A DNA stretch of 27,903 nucleotides, from NCBI GenBank assembly GCA_021464525.1, contig JADRCO010000706.1, positions 1 to 27,903 on the forward strand. Reading direction: 5' to 3'. The stretch is from Rhizophagus sp. LPA8_4_AMF (Eukaryota > Glomeromycota > Glomeromycetes > Glomerales > Glomeraceae). How positions within the stretch are numbered: position 1 is the stretch's first letter; the number at the start of each line of letters is the position of its first letter. The position numbers were made by a program, and so were the translations under genes. The notes beneath the pieces are model-generated. The model had not been told where the DNA came from. It did no database searches and saw only the letters and a program-made list of their open reading frames with translations. Positions 20,049 through 27,903 of this stretch are shown here, piece by piece.

Positions 20049-22110
20049 ATGAAGTTAAAAGTAATAAAGATCAATCATATGATTAAAGGAAGAGTTCAAG
20101 AAATTAGAAATTTATTAGGGATGAAAGAATATATTAAAGTTCGAGGTTCATTAAGGAATAAGAAATTGTTATTTTTTGATCAATTATTAGACGCAAGTGG
20201 TGATTTATTATTAAAAGGTGGAAACACATATGTGCGGCGGAGGATAAATCTATGAAAGGTGCAATACCGAAATGGTATAAAAAATTCTAAGTTTAGTTGC
20301 AGAAGATAATAGCAGATACATCAAAAGAGAATTTTATTGAAACAAAGTAACAAGAATAGATATGTGCAGAACGAGGCAAAAGTTAAATGGGGAAAAAATG
20401 AAATGATAACATGGGATGATAGTAATTATGAGAATCTATTTTTTGTATTGATAAGAAAAAATCGAAAAGTGTAAAATATGAAAGAATAGGTATTCGATTG
20501 TTAATAGGGAAGGTGATGATGCTAATGAGCTGCCGGCGCTAATTTCATGTAGAAGGTGTGAAAAACGAATTAAAAATTCAAAAAGTGATAGTTGTTTAAT
20601 TTATATAGAAAAAGATTGGAGTAGAAATATTAAAACGAGAAAAGAAATGAATGTAATAAAACCATATGAATCGTATAACGATGTAATAGCGAAAAATACT
20701 AGATTTGGTACAAGAGCATTAGAAACTGATTTAAGTGATGAGATCTATAACCAGAGAATTGAAAGTATTGATTGATGGAGAATTCTCGTTAATATAATTT
20801 TTGAAGAATAGTATTATATGAAGACGGAGTGAATAAAATGGACTTAGATGATACGTTTGAGTTAACATTAGTAGGTAAAAAGTTGAGACATAAAGAAAGA
20901 CATAAGATTTGAGGCGAAATTGCAGTAGGATGGTATTTATCGAACGCAGGATCTGTCAAGAATGATGAAATTTTCGTTAATGCCATAGTGGATACGGATG
21001 ATAATGGTATGTTGATGGGAAGGCTACATGCAATTATAATGGAGCTAATGATTTTGAAATAAATGTTTAAGTCTACTTTTTTTATACAACTTTTTAAATG
21101 AACGAAGTAATAGAAGAAGGTTGGATAATAAATATTACATAGAATGTATATTTATTGAAAATGGATCAAGGTGGAATACGTTTAATGTGGATCAACAGAT
21201 AGAAGTCTATAAGAGAAGGAAGGATACTGAGCAAATTATCTTACAAAAGTTAAATGAATATAGATTTAATTTAATTGCATATAATTTGACAACTCATGAT
21301 TATAGTTTGGAAATCGAAATTAATATATGGTGCTTATAGACAATGGGCGAAAATGTCACTTATGCAAGATATAAAAATGATCATCTAGTTTTAACAGATG
21401 ACATATTTTATTACAATATGTTACACGAATTTGATTGAAAATACACATTAGAATTTATATCTAATAGAACTAGGTTTTCATCAAGACAGACTTCGACACA
21501 GGATAGTATGGAGCGTTCTTATAAAGTTAAAAATTTCTTATAGATTTTACCTACGTATGCAATTTTATATGAATTTCGTTAAAGAAAACTTATGTCCAAG
21601 ATGTAGATCTTGTGAAGATTGATATCATATATGGACATGTTAGTACAACGAAAAGTTACTAATGGAAATAGTAAACAATATGATAATAAAGATAGAGGAA
21701 GACATAATTAAGGAAAAGAACGAGGAACGTCTAACAAGTTTTAGATGTATAAACGTTGCGTTTATTCAACTCTTATACGAGGATTAAAAAATTTTACGAG
21801 GAAGATCTAAAGTATGTGAATTAGTTGGTGGCTTATAGAATAATCAATTTAATAAAATAGGTTTTAATTCAGAAACTAAGCGATTAATCAAAGAAATTTG
21901 GATGCGTTGTTATGATAGTTTTAAATATGATATATGGTATGAACGTTGTAAGAGTGTAATAGATATAGAAAAGAATATTGGTGTACATACTAAGGATAAA
22001 AAAGAATATAATAGGAGATAGAAAGAAAAGATTGAAAAAAAACTAAAATAAACAGTTAGTAACTTTAGATAGAGTGGTTGATTATATAATGGAAGGAAAC
22101 CCAATTAATC
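20049..22110 (+). pseudogene. LINE-like retrotransposon 3' region, decayed
   Basis: Plus strand, several frames. An open piece (20049-20255) ends with LLDASGDLLLKG. Then MKGAIPKWYK, ITWDDSNYEN, KKKSKSVKYERIGY and the zinc-like SCRRCEKRI..CLIYIEKDW (about 20545-20625). Next is an RNase H-like region (ELTLVGKKLRHKERHKI, stop, GEIAVGWYLSNAGSV, then AIIMELMIL at about 20850-21060) and an open piece at 21121-21339. Near the end CPRCRSCED, a TGA, YHIWTC at about 21597-21640 matches the C-terminal zinc knuckle of fungal LINEs. It is followed by a long Lys/Glu-rich tail with EIWMRCYDSFKYDIWYERCK, the usual end of these elements. At least eight stops or shifts. The RT catalytic core is absent, so it is 5'-truncated. 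Confidence 0.65.
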
Positions 22111-22304
22111 AGCTTTGACATTTGGTGACAAGAGTGAATTTAGTCAATTGATTAAAGTAGAATTAATAATAGTAAATAATATATAGTATAGTATAGCTTA
22201 GTTCTTTTAATTGTGACTATATTAATATTGAAAATATTCTTTAGTTAAAAGGCTTCATAAGATTTTATCTTACTATTTATATATTGCGTTACAAAAAAAA
22301 ATAG

Positions 22305-22502
22305 TCGCAAGTGTATAAACATGAAGATGATTAAGAGGCTCCTCAAGTAAAACATTGTGGTCACAAGCATAAAACAACACAAAAATTACATAATGATAAA
22401 GAGCAAAAAGAAATCTCTCAAGTAAGAACTTCTAATCGTAAGCGTCAGCAAAAAAATTACGATAATGAACAAAAATATGATAAGAAGCAACGTAAAAAAT
22501 AG
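22305..22502 (+). pseudogene. short basic ORF remnant
   Basis: One frame from 22305 to TAG at 22500-22502, broken once by TAA (22332-22334). It encodes a Lys/Gln/Asn/His-rich tail (APQVKHCGHKHKTTQKLHND, then RKRQQKNYDNEQKYDKKQRK). Local composition is clearly coding-like compared with the flanks. It follows an A-rich tract (22293-22301). It may be the disordered C-terminus of a lost gene. Family not recognised. Confidence 0.3.
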
Positions 22503-23714
22503 TTTATTAATTATTTTTAGTATAATATATTATCGATATTTTATACCAGAATTAATACACATTTAATATATTATGTTTATATAATTTACACATATGTAAA
22601 ACAAAAATCTAATAAATAATATACAAATTTACTTTGAATGATTAATACATATTTATTATAAATTTGTAAAAATGGATGCTCATAATTGTATTAAATTCAT
22701 TATATTAACATTTTTTACATTTTTTACATTTTTTATACGAAAACTTTATAGAAACTTTTTACTGGGTTAATTTGCAAAGTTTCAATTACGATCAAGTGTT
22801 AATAAATCGCATAAATTATATATTATTAAACTATATTAAACTAAAAGGATACTTCTTTATTATTTTTGATTAATTTAAATTAGTGCCGATATCGTTAACT
22901 GTTAATGTGATAGAATCAGAAAATGATCTGCGGCATTTACGCGATATGCTGGTTACGAATAAAAATGAATATATTAAATAAATGAATACAAAATATAACA
23001 TTATTAACAATAATTAAACAATAATGAATAAATAGCAAATTTAATTAAATAATTAAAATGTTTTAACGCGATAACAAAGTATTGAAATTACTACCATTAT
23101 TGCATAAAATAACGTTGTATATATGAATAAACCGAAATTAATTATTGCCCAGTTTTATTTAAACTAATAGTTAATGCTTTTCCTTTACGGCATTACGACA
23201 TTATTATTCATTTCAGGTAGGGTATTGTACTATTTATTAGGAAGTGTTTGTGCCCAGATTTAGTACTTTACAACATTTTTGTGAACCTAAAATCGAAGTT
23301 GCACGATTGCATAATTACATAATGTTACTATTAAATTGTTCCATACGTGCGGAAATATTGTTGGAACAATGTAAATACTAATACGGTTTCTGTTTTGTGA
23401 TAATTATGTCCAGAGTGGGGGACACTATCAAGTAATCTTACAGAAAGCCGTATTAGAATTTAAAATTAGATAGGCCACCATAGAAACTTCGTCATGTATC
23501 ACGCGCTTCGTGCATGCATCCTGATCGCAGATTGATTGTTGATGCACAAATTCACTATCCGCTGTCGGACTTTTAAAATAAACTATTTTCGGAGAGCTGA
23601 GTCTATGCTAAAGTCTAAACAAAATAGTTAAATAGTATGAAATGTTGACGTGAAAAAAATTAATTAAGATTCCTAATATCCTTCTACTCATACTTCCTTT
23701 TTTCTTGTTACTTT
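22503..23714. promoter_or_regulatory. upstream region of the CRN gene with nested inverted repeats
   Basis: No ORF. Two inverted repeats lie 320-380 bp before the first CRN ATG: ATTGTTCC / GGAACAAT (23335-23342 and 23363-23370, perfect), and CTAATACGGTTTCTG with its near-perfect complement CAGAAAGCCGTATTAG (23378-23392 and 23441-23456). A GC-richer stretch with ATCACGCGC at 23490-23580 and a pyrimidine-rich tract just before 23715 suggest the core promoter. Regulators unknown. Confidence 0.35.
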
Positions 23715-26020
23715 ATGTTTAATATGTTGCCAGAAACCGTCAAACGTAATATTCGTTATTCCAGTTATTGGGAGAGGCCCTATACACAATGGAAAGTAAG
23801 TTCGTGGGATGATTTTTATCTTGAAAAGTATCCAAATGCGTCAAAACGGAAATCGCATGATTCTTTGGGGAGCGAACTAGAAGCCTTGATAAATAACCTT
23901 AAGCCGAAAACAAAAGAATATAATAAGGTCCAGGTGTTGAAACGTAATTTGGAGGTTAGTATTTTTATGTCCTTGAAAATTAACGATCATAGTAAATGTG
24001 CTACGCCCTACCCGCTGGCATAGGGAAGAAGAGCGTCCAGACATAGAGCTTCTGCGACGTGCATAATTTGCTATGTGGTTCTTGGAAACGTGGAAATATT
24101 AATGAGCATAGTAAGTGTGCTACACCCTACCCGCTGGCATAGGGAAGAAGAGCGTCCAGACATAGAGCTTCTGCGGCGTGCACCACTTGCTATGAGGAAG
24201 GTCTGCCGATTTCAGATGAGAAATCAGTAACTTCCTTATGATGAATGATCTTACTCACCCACCTTCTTCTGTATCTACTACAGAAATCGAAATCTAAAGA
24301 GAAGAATGAAGAAAAGGAAAACAAAAAGAAACGGAAGGCTGCGGAAGAACGTAAGATTTTAAAGTAAAAATTGTTCTTTTTTTCAGGCTCTTACTAATCT
24401 TTATACAGTAAAAAAGGAGGAGACACTTTGGTGTCTTGCCGATGGGGATACCTTTTCATCTGTCTTCCCTGTTGACATCGAACTTAACAAGACGATTGGA
24501 CACCTCAAAGATTCTGTTAGGAGAAAGATTAGTGCTCCTAATAACATCAAGGCGAAAGACATTGAACTGTGGGGAGTCAATATTTCCTTTGAGGAATTTA
24601 AAGAAAATTCCATAATCATGCTTAACAATATTGAAGTTAAACAAAAATTGATTCCCACAGTGAAAATTAGTAGTGTCTTTGACGATGAAATTCCTGAGCT
24701 AAAAATTCATTTCATCGTTAAGGTACCTGCTAACATTGGTAAGTAAAAATTAGTAGCATAATGAATGAGACCAAGTATAACTAATTTATAAAATTTTAAA
24801 TAGAAGGCTATATTTCGCCGGCGTTGGAGTCTAGCGAAGTTATCTCCAAACGTCGAAAGTTACTAAACGGTTAGTTTTTATGAAATGTCATCCATTGCCG
24901 GTTGTATCTCATATATTTTATTATTTGCACATATAGAGAAAGATGAAAACGTTAAGGAGATATGCAAGATGCCTTGCCCATCGACCTCCGCGAGTCCAGG
25001 GAAATGGAAAAAATGTAATGAAAATCCATTAAAAATATATAACCTACGACCCCCGGAGTGCAGTGGACCTCCCGTATCTCTCTATCATCCGGTTTTCAGC
25101 CAGTTTCTTTTAAATTATCGAAACAATGAGCTGAATGTCCCGCCTAAGCGATATGCAGAGGTTCTAGAGTTATGCAACGTGGCGGGACAAATCTATCAAA
25201 ATGAAAGTGAGCGACAACATGCGCTCCGACCGTTCTTTGCATCATTATTTGATGGTATCCAACCAATATCTATTGTTACCGATAATGGTTCCATCGACGA
25301 TGATGTACTACTAACTGATAGTACAGTTTTCGAAGAGAAAGCTGTCCCAATTTTATGGGAATACAAAAACGAGATAGGTACGGGAGGAAAAGATCCTTCA
25401 ATTCAAGGGGGGTGTGGTTATGCAAAGTATTGGGCTCAATCACAGGTGCGTTTTCTTTATGACATATCGATAAAGTCATGCAAATATTCATATTTGATTT
25501 TCATGAACAGACCGAAAGGATTCGCAATAATTCTTGTTGCCCATCCATTATTCTTGCTATTGCGGGGCCTTGGATTTGCGTCCTTGGTGCTGTATATCTT
25601 GAAAAACCCGTAATTGAGCCACTCACTGATTTCATCCTAATGATGAATCGCCCTGAAGACGATAGAAAAAGAGTAGAAGAACTTGCGGTTTTTTTTGAGT
25701 CTTTACGTCTTGCTTTTCGGACTTTGGATAACTACTACAAAGATTTAAAAGAATTAGATGAGGCTGAAGCTGAAAAGATACAAAGGTTTTTTCCTTACCG
25801 TAATCAATATCAAGTTGATGAGAACGAAGTCAAGTTTACATACCTTTATAGACTTACCGAAGAACCAACGAACTTGGCTTGGAAGGCTGAAACTGACGAA
25901 GGAAAATTCGTCATCGTCAAGTTTACAAAAAAAGATAATCGTCACCTTTTGGACGAAAAGGTTCTTTTTGTCGACGATGAATCTTCCAAAGGTTGGCGGA
26001 TGGTTATTTCGGAGGTTTAA
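23715..26020 (+). CDS. Crinkler-type protein: ubiquitin-like header, nuclease core, truncated kinase-like end
   Basis: Exons by splice sites and frame: exon 1, 23715 to about 23952 (ATG start; helical, Lys-rich); an exon-like piece in a 119-bp duplication (see separate entry); exon 3, 24284-24350; exon 4, 24409-24738; exon 5, 24804-24869; exon 6, 24937-25445; exon 7, 25511-26020. Exons 3-7 join in one open frame of 494 codons including the stop. Exon 4 is a CRN N-terminal header: TLWCLADGDTFSSVFPV, then IELWGV and LKIHFIVKVP. Exon 6 has a PD-(D/E)XK-like nuclease core: acidic IDDDVLLTD, the E-Y-K motif at 25359-25367, then GTGGKDPSIQ. Exon 7 has a hydrophobic AGPWICVLGAVYLEKPVIEP and a start of kinase-like N-lobe (EVKFTYLYRL, GKFVIVKFTKK), then stops at 26018-26020 without a catalytic loop. 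CRN proteins of this layout are described as nuclease-kinase effectors of transposon origin. No signal peptide is seen. The exon 1-2 junction is uncertain and the end is truncated. Confidence 0.7.
23975..24196 (+). repeat. 119-bp tandem duplication of a coding exon inside the CRN gene
   Basis: Copy 1 (about 23975-24078) and copy 2 (about 24094-24196) have a 119-bp period. A core of about 50 bp, starting at CCCTACCCGCTGG, is identical in both. In one frame both encode PTRWHREEERPDIELLRR. Copy 2 continues openly (APLAMRK), whereas copy 1 has TAA at the matching place. Both are preceded by an ATTAAC/ATTAAT branch-like word and CATAG acceptor. Copy 2 may be the working exon and copy 1 a dead duplicate. 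Donor GTCTGC after copy 2 is weak, and joining to exon 1 needs a phase-1 donor, so the exact splice is unresolved. Confidence 0.65.
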
Positions 26021-26278
26021 GGAAGACTCGCATTCACATAATAAGTACAATTACCCTTGGATTGAAGGGTCTTTTCCTCCGGTACCTATCTCGGGACAGC
26101 TTTCTCTCCGAAAACTGTATTATCAGTTAGTAGTACATCGTCGTCGATGGAACCATTATCGGTAGCAATAGATGTTGGTTGGATCCCATCGAATAATGAT
26201 GTAAAGAACGGTCAGAGCGCATGTTGTCAGCCTTGAGGTGGTTTCCGGGATAATCTTCGAGAATTTGCTCAAATATTT
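26021..26278 (-). pseudogene. inverted partial copy of the CRN nuclease exon
   Basis: The reverse complement of 26054-26228 aligns with 25213-25409 of exon 6. There are about 12 mismatches in 175 aligned bases (about 93% identity) and one 22-base gap, matching 25349-25370. The gap removes the codons for the E-Y-K catalytic motif and shifts the frame. The copy also has CGA changed to TGA. It is therefore a dead fragment, inserted 33 bp after the CRN stop. Outside 26054-26228 the similarity ends sharply on both sides. A read-through transcript could fold into a long hairpin with a loop of about 640 bases. Confidence 0.85.
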
Positions 26279-26392
26279 ATGAAAATAAACGAAAACCAAA
26301 TATTCTCAGCGAGTTTTACGATAAAAGAATGTATAGTGTACGCAGACCAGTCAATCAAAGATGGCGTGGACGGAGCTTGGATCATTAAGTAA
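26279..26392 (+). pseudogene. RNase H-like fragment (37 codons)
   Basis: A short ORF beginning MKINENQIFSASF and holding ECIVYADQSIKDGVDGAWII. This resembles the first strands of a retroelement RNase H (Y-x-D-x-S-x..G..GA), including the first catalytic Asp. No continuation is found downstream, so it is a scrap of a LINE or related element. Assignment rests on one motif. Confidence 0.35.
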
Positions 26393-26877
26393 AATTACAA
26401 GTGTTTAAAAAATTGGAAGAGAATAAGGACGAATTGGAGATAGGTAAAGAAATGTCATTAGAGTTCATTTAACGAGAGAAGAGTCGAAAAATCGAATAAA
26501 TTAACTGATATAAGAGGCAGCCATATCTTTAAAAATATCGCTGGAAAAGATACATATATTATAACAAGTAGCAATATTTATAATTTATTTCGAAATTTAT
26601 ATTCTGCCAAGTTAATGGAGATCAAATTTAACTGATTTACTCTTGCATCGACTGATCAAAATTCTGTTAATTTCATTGTTCTAGCGTCGTATAGCTCTCT
26701 AAAGAATTTCATCTTAGAAATCTATTACACTTTTTTCCAAGTTTGCAACAAAATGTGAAGATAGTTTTCTCTATTTTTTGGATTTCTTTAGTATAATTAA
26801 TTATTGAAAGGAATATAATAATTTTGAAACATTTTATGACGACCATACCAAAACTATAACGAACGAACCCAATATAG
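26393..26877. other. non-coding between repeat fragments
   Basis: A short Lys/Glu-rich open piece at 26401-26472 (VFKKLEENKDELEIGKEMSL) has no recognisable family. The rest is AT-rich with no gene, and probably includes the 5' end of the LINE that follows. Confidence 0.3.
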
Positions 26878-27174
26878 AGGAAGAAACTAGACGATGGAAG
26901 AAATAGAAGAAATAATTATAATGGAGGATATCAACCAAATAGAAGAACAAATGGCTATAGAAGATACCAAGATAATGACAAGCATAGATCCAATTACAGT
27001 AATGGAGACAATTATAGATAAAACAATTACGCCGAAACGAACATGCAACAGGATCAAATCGAACACCAATCAACGATAACAATCAACAACGACAACAAGG
27101 ATATAATCGATATAGAAGAAGACAATATAATGGTTACTATACTACCGAAGGGCTTCAACAGTCGCAAATACTAA
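26878..27174 (+). pseudogene. LINE ORF1-like Asn/Arg-rich segment
   Basis: One frame from 26878 to TAA at 27172-27174 with a single stop (TAA 27019-27021). The first half is Asn/Arg/Tyr/Gly-rich (NRRNNYNGGYQPNRR, then NGYRRYQDNDKHRSNY), as in disordered RNA-binding tails of LINE ORF1 proteins. The second half is acidic and Ile/Asn-rich. It lies directly upstream of the endonuclease segment in the order expected for a LINE. Role inferred from order and composition only. Confidence 0.45.
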
Positions 27175-27260
27175 TTCAGAATTAGACAACATAATAAAGG
27201 TGCCTACTCTCACCAATCAAATTAAAAAACAAATAGACAGAGTAGTAAATAACAATAAAA

Positions 27261-27903
27261 TTGATAAAAAAGCAAAAGAATATAATAAATAACAAAAACG
27301 TATATAAAAAAAAATATGGGGAACTAAAAATAGCTACTTTCAATGTGCGAGGTTTGAGTGATACAAGAAAAGGTCTTTGGAACGAACAATGGGATATAGT
27401 TAATATAAATGAAACTAAATTAAATCAATGTCAAAATTACAGGATTATTAATAATAGTTTCGATGAAATTGATGCTAAAGGAGGACAGATCATAGTAATT
27501 CATAATCGTATAGCGACAAATATTATCAACATAGAACATGATATTTATGAATATTGTACTAAAATGGAATTAATATTCAAAGAAAAAAAGCAACAAAAAA
27601 ATAAGTACATATGTGCCTTGTCAAAATATAGATATAAAAAATAAGATAATAAAAGCTACAGACCGTTGGATTCAAGTAGCGAAGGAAAACGACTATAATA
27701 TCATTATAATGGGCGACTTTAACGAATCAGATAAAGGCAAAATAAGTGATAATACATATATCAAGACATTAGATAAATCACATTTACTAGATATACATAA
27801 AATTTTAGCTAGAGACAAAACGATAAATACATTAATCAATGGATTATAGTGTAGTTAGCCGAAATATTCCAGCCGCATTCCTGATTGCCGATCATCCGGA
27901 CCC
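27261..27903 (+). pseudogene. LINE endonuclease (EEP / APE-like) domain, frameshifted, runs off the window
   Basis: The first frame (27261-27644) has LKIATFNVRGLSD and VNINETKL, the first two motifs of the exonuclease-endonuclease-phosphatase fold; Asn and Glu bind the metal. The second frame (27613-27849) has IIIMGDFNES (GDFN at 27712-27723), the third motif. A third frame near 27835-27903 reads NIPAAFLIADHPD, the usual last motif before the RT. So two frameshifts, near 27613-27644 and near 27835, break an otherwise ordered domain. In a LINE this enzyme nicks target DNA for target-primed reverse transcription. The RT would lie beyond 27903. Partial by window edge. Confidence 0.75.

Noticed and set aside
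23984..24190. Structured RNA or ribozyme in the 119-bp repeats (CCCTA..TAGGG and AGAAG..CTTCT hairpins)
   Set aside because: The same bases read as a conserved coding frame in both copies and no known ribozyme core is present, so a duplicated exon explains them better.
24401..24658. Minus-strand ORFs over the CRN header exon
   Set aside because: Shadows of the plus-strand header frame; no family signal.
25276..25491. Minus-strand ORF over the CRN nuclease exon
   Set aside because: Antisense shadow of exon 6 with no domain. Its similarity to 26101-26165 simply reflects the inverted copy.
25758..26165. 135-codon plus-strand ORF overlapping the CRN end
   Set aside because: It is a shifted frame of exon 7 running into the inverted copy. 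Composition is random and the kinase-like frame next to it clearly explains the first half.

Overview
The window looks like nuclear DNA of an arbuscular mycorrhizal fungus (Glomeromycotina, most like Rhizophagus). This is inferred from style, not from a search. The DNA is very AT-rich. Introns are short (58-76 bp) with GT..AG ends and CTAAT-like branch sites. The gene families are those expanded in that group: F-box/LRR-like proteins, tyrosine-kinase-like protein kinases, BTB-BACK-TLDc proteins and Crinkler (CRN) proteins. The filler is decayed LINE-type retrotransposon and small terminal-inverted-repeat (TIR) DNA elements. No bacterial operon, rRNA, convincing tRNA or CRISPR array was seen.

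Layout, left to right. 1-930: repeats, including a ~170-bp TIR element, then the promoter of an F-box gene (931-2379, +). 3308-3493: a small broken ORF. 4207-5399 (+): a kinase gene whose N-lobe carries a stop and two frameshifts while the C-lobe is open. 5.4-8.3 kb: gene-poor DNA with a 101-bp tandem duplication. 8294-8956: a 663-bp TIR element with no ORF. 9126-10030 (-): a heavily decayed second kinase. 10.0-12.1 kb: no genes. 12363-13091 (+): an intact, unusual small protein with a lipidation-type N-terminus, a cationic helix, 18-residue repeats and one C2H2 zinc finger. 13.6-17.0 kb (-): relics of LINE 3' regions. 17642-19139 (-): a BTB-BACK-TLDc gene with an apparent one-base deletion at the exon 1 end. 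20.05-22.1 kb (+): another decayed LINE 3' region, a paralogue of the minus-strand one. 23715-26020 (+): a multi-exon CRN-type gene with an N-terminal ubiquitin-like header, a PD-(D/E)XK-type nuclease core and the start of a kinase-like domain that stops early. It carries a tandem exon-like duplication, and just beyond its stop lies an inverted partial copy of its own nuclease region. 26.3-27.9 kb (+): the 5' part of a LINE (ORF1-like and endonuclease) running off the edge.

The genes do not form a pathway. They are separate members of large, fast-evolving families in a repeat-rich accessory region. The most interesting locus is the CRN gene with its inverted catalytic-site-deleted copy and 119-bp exon duplication. 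Next are the lipidated zinc-finger protein and the part-by-part decay of the two kinases.
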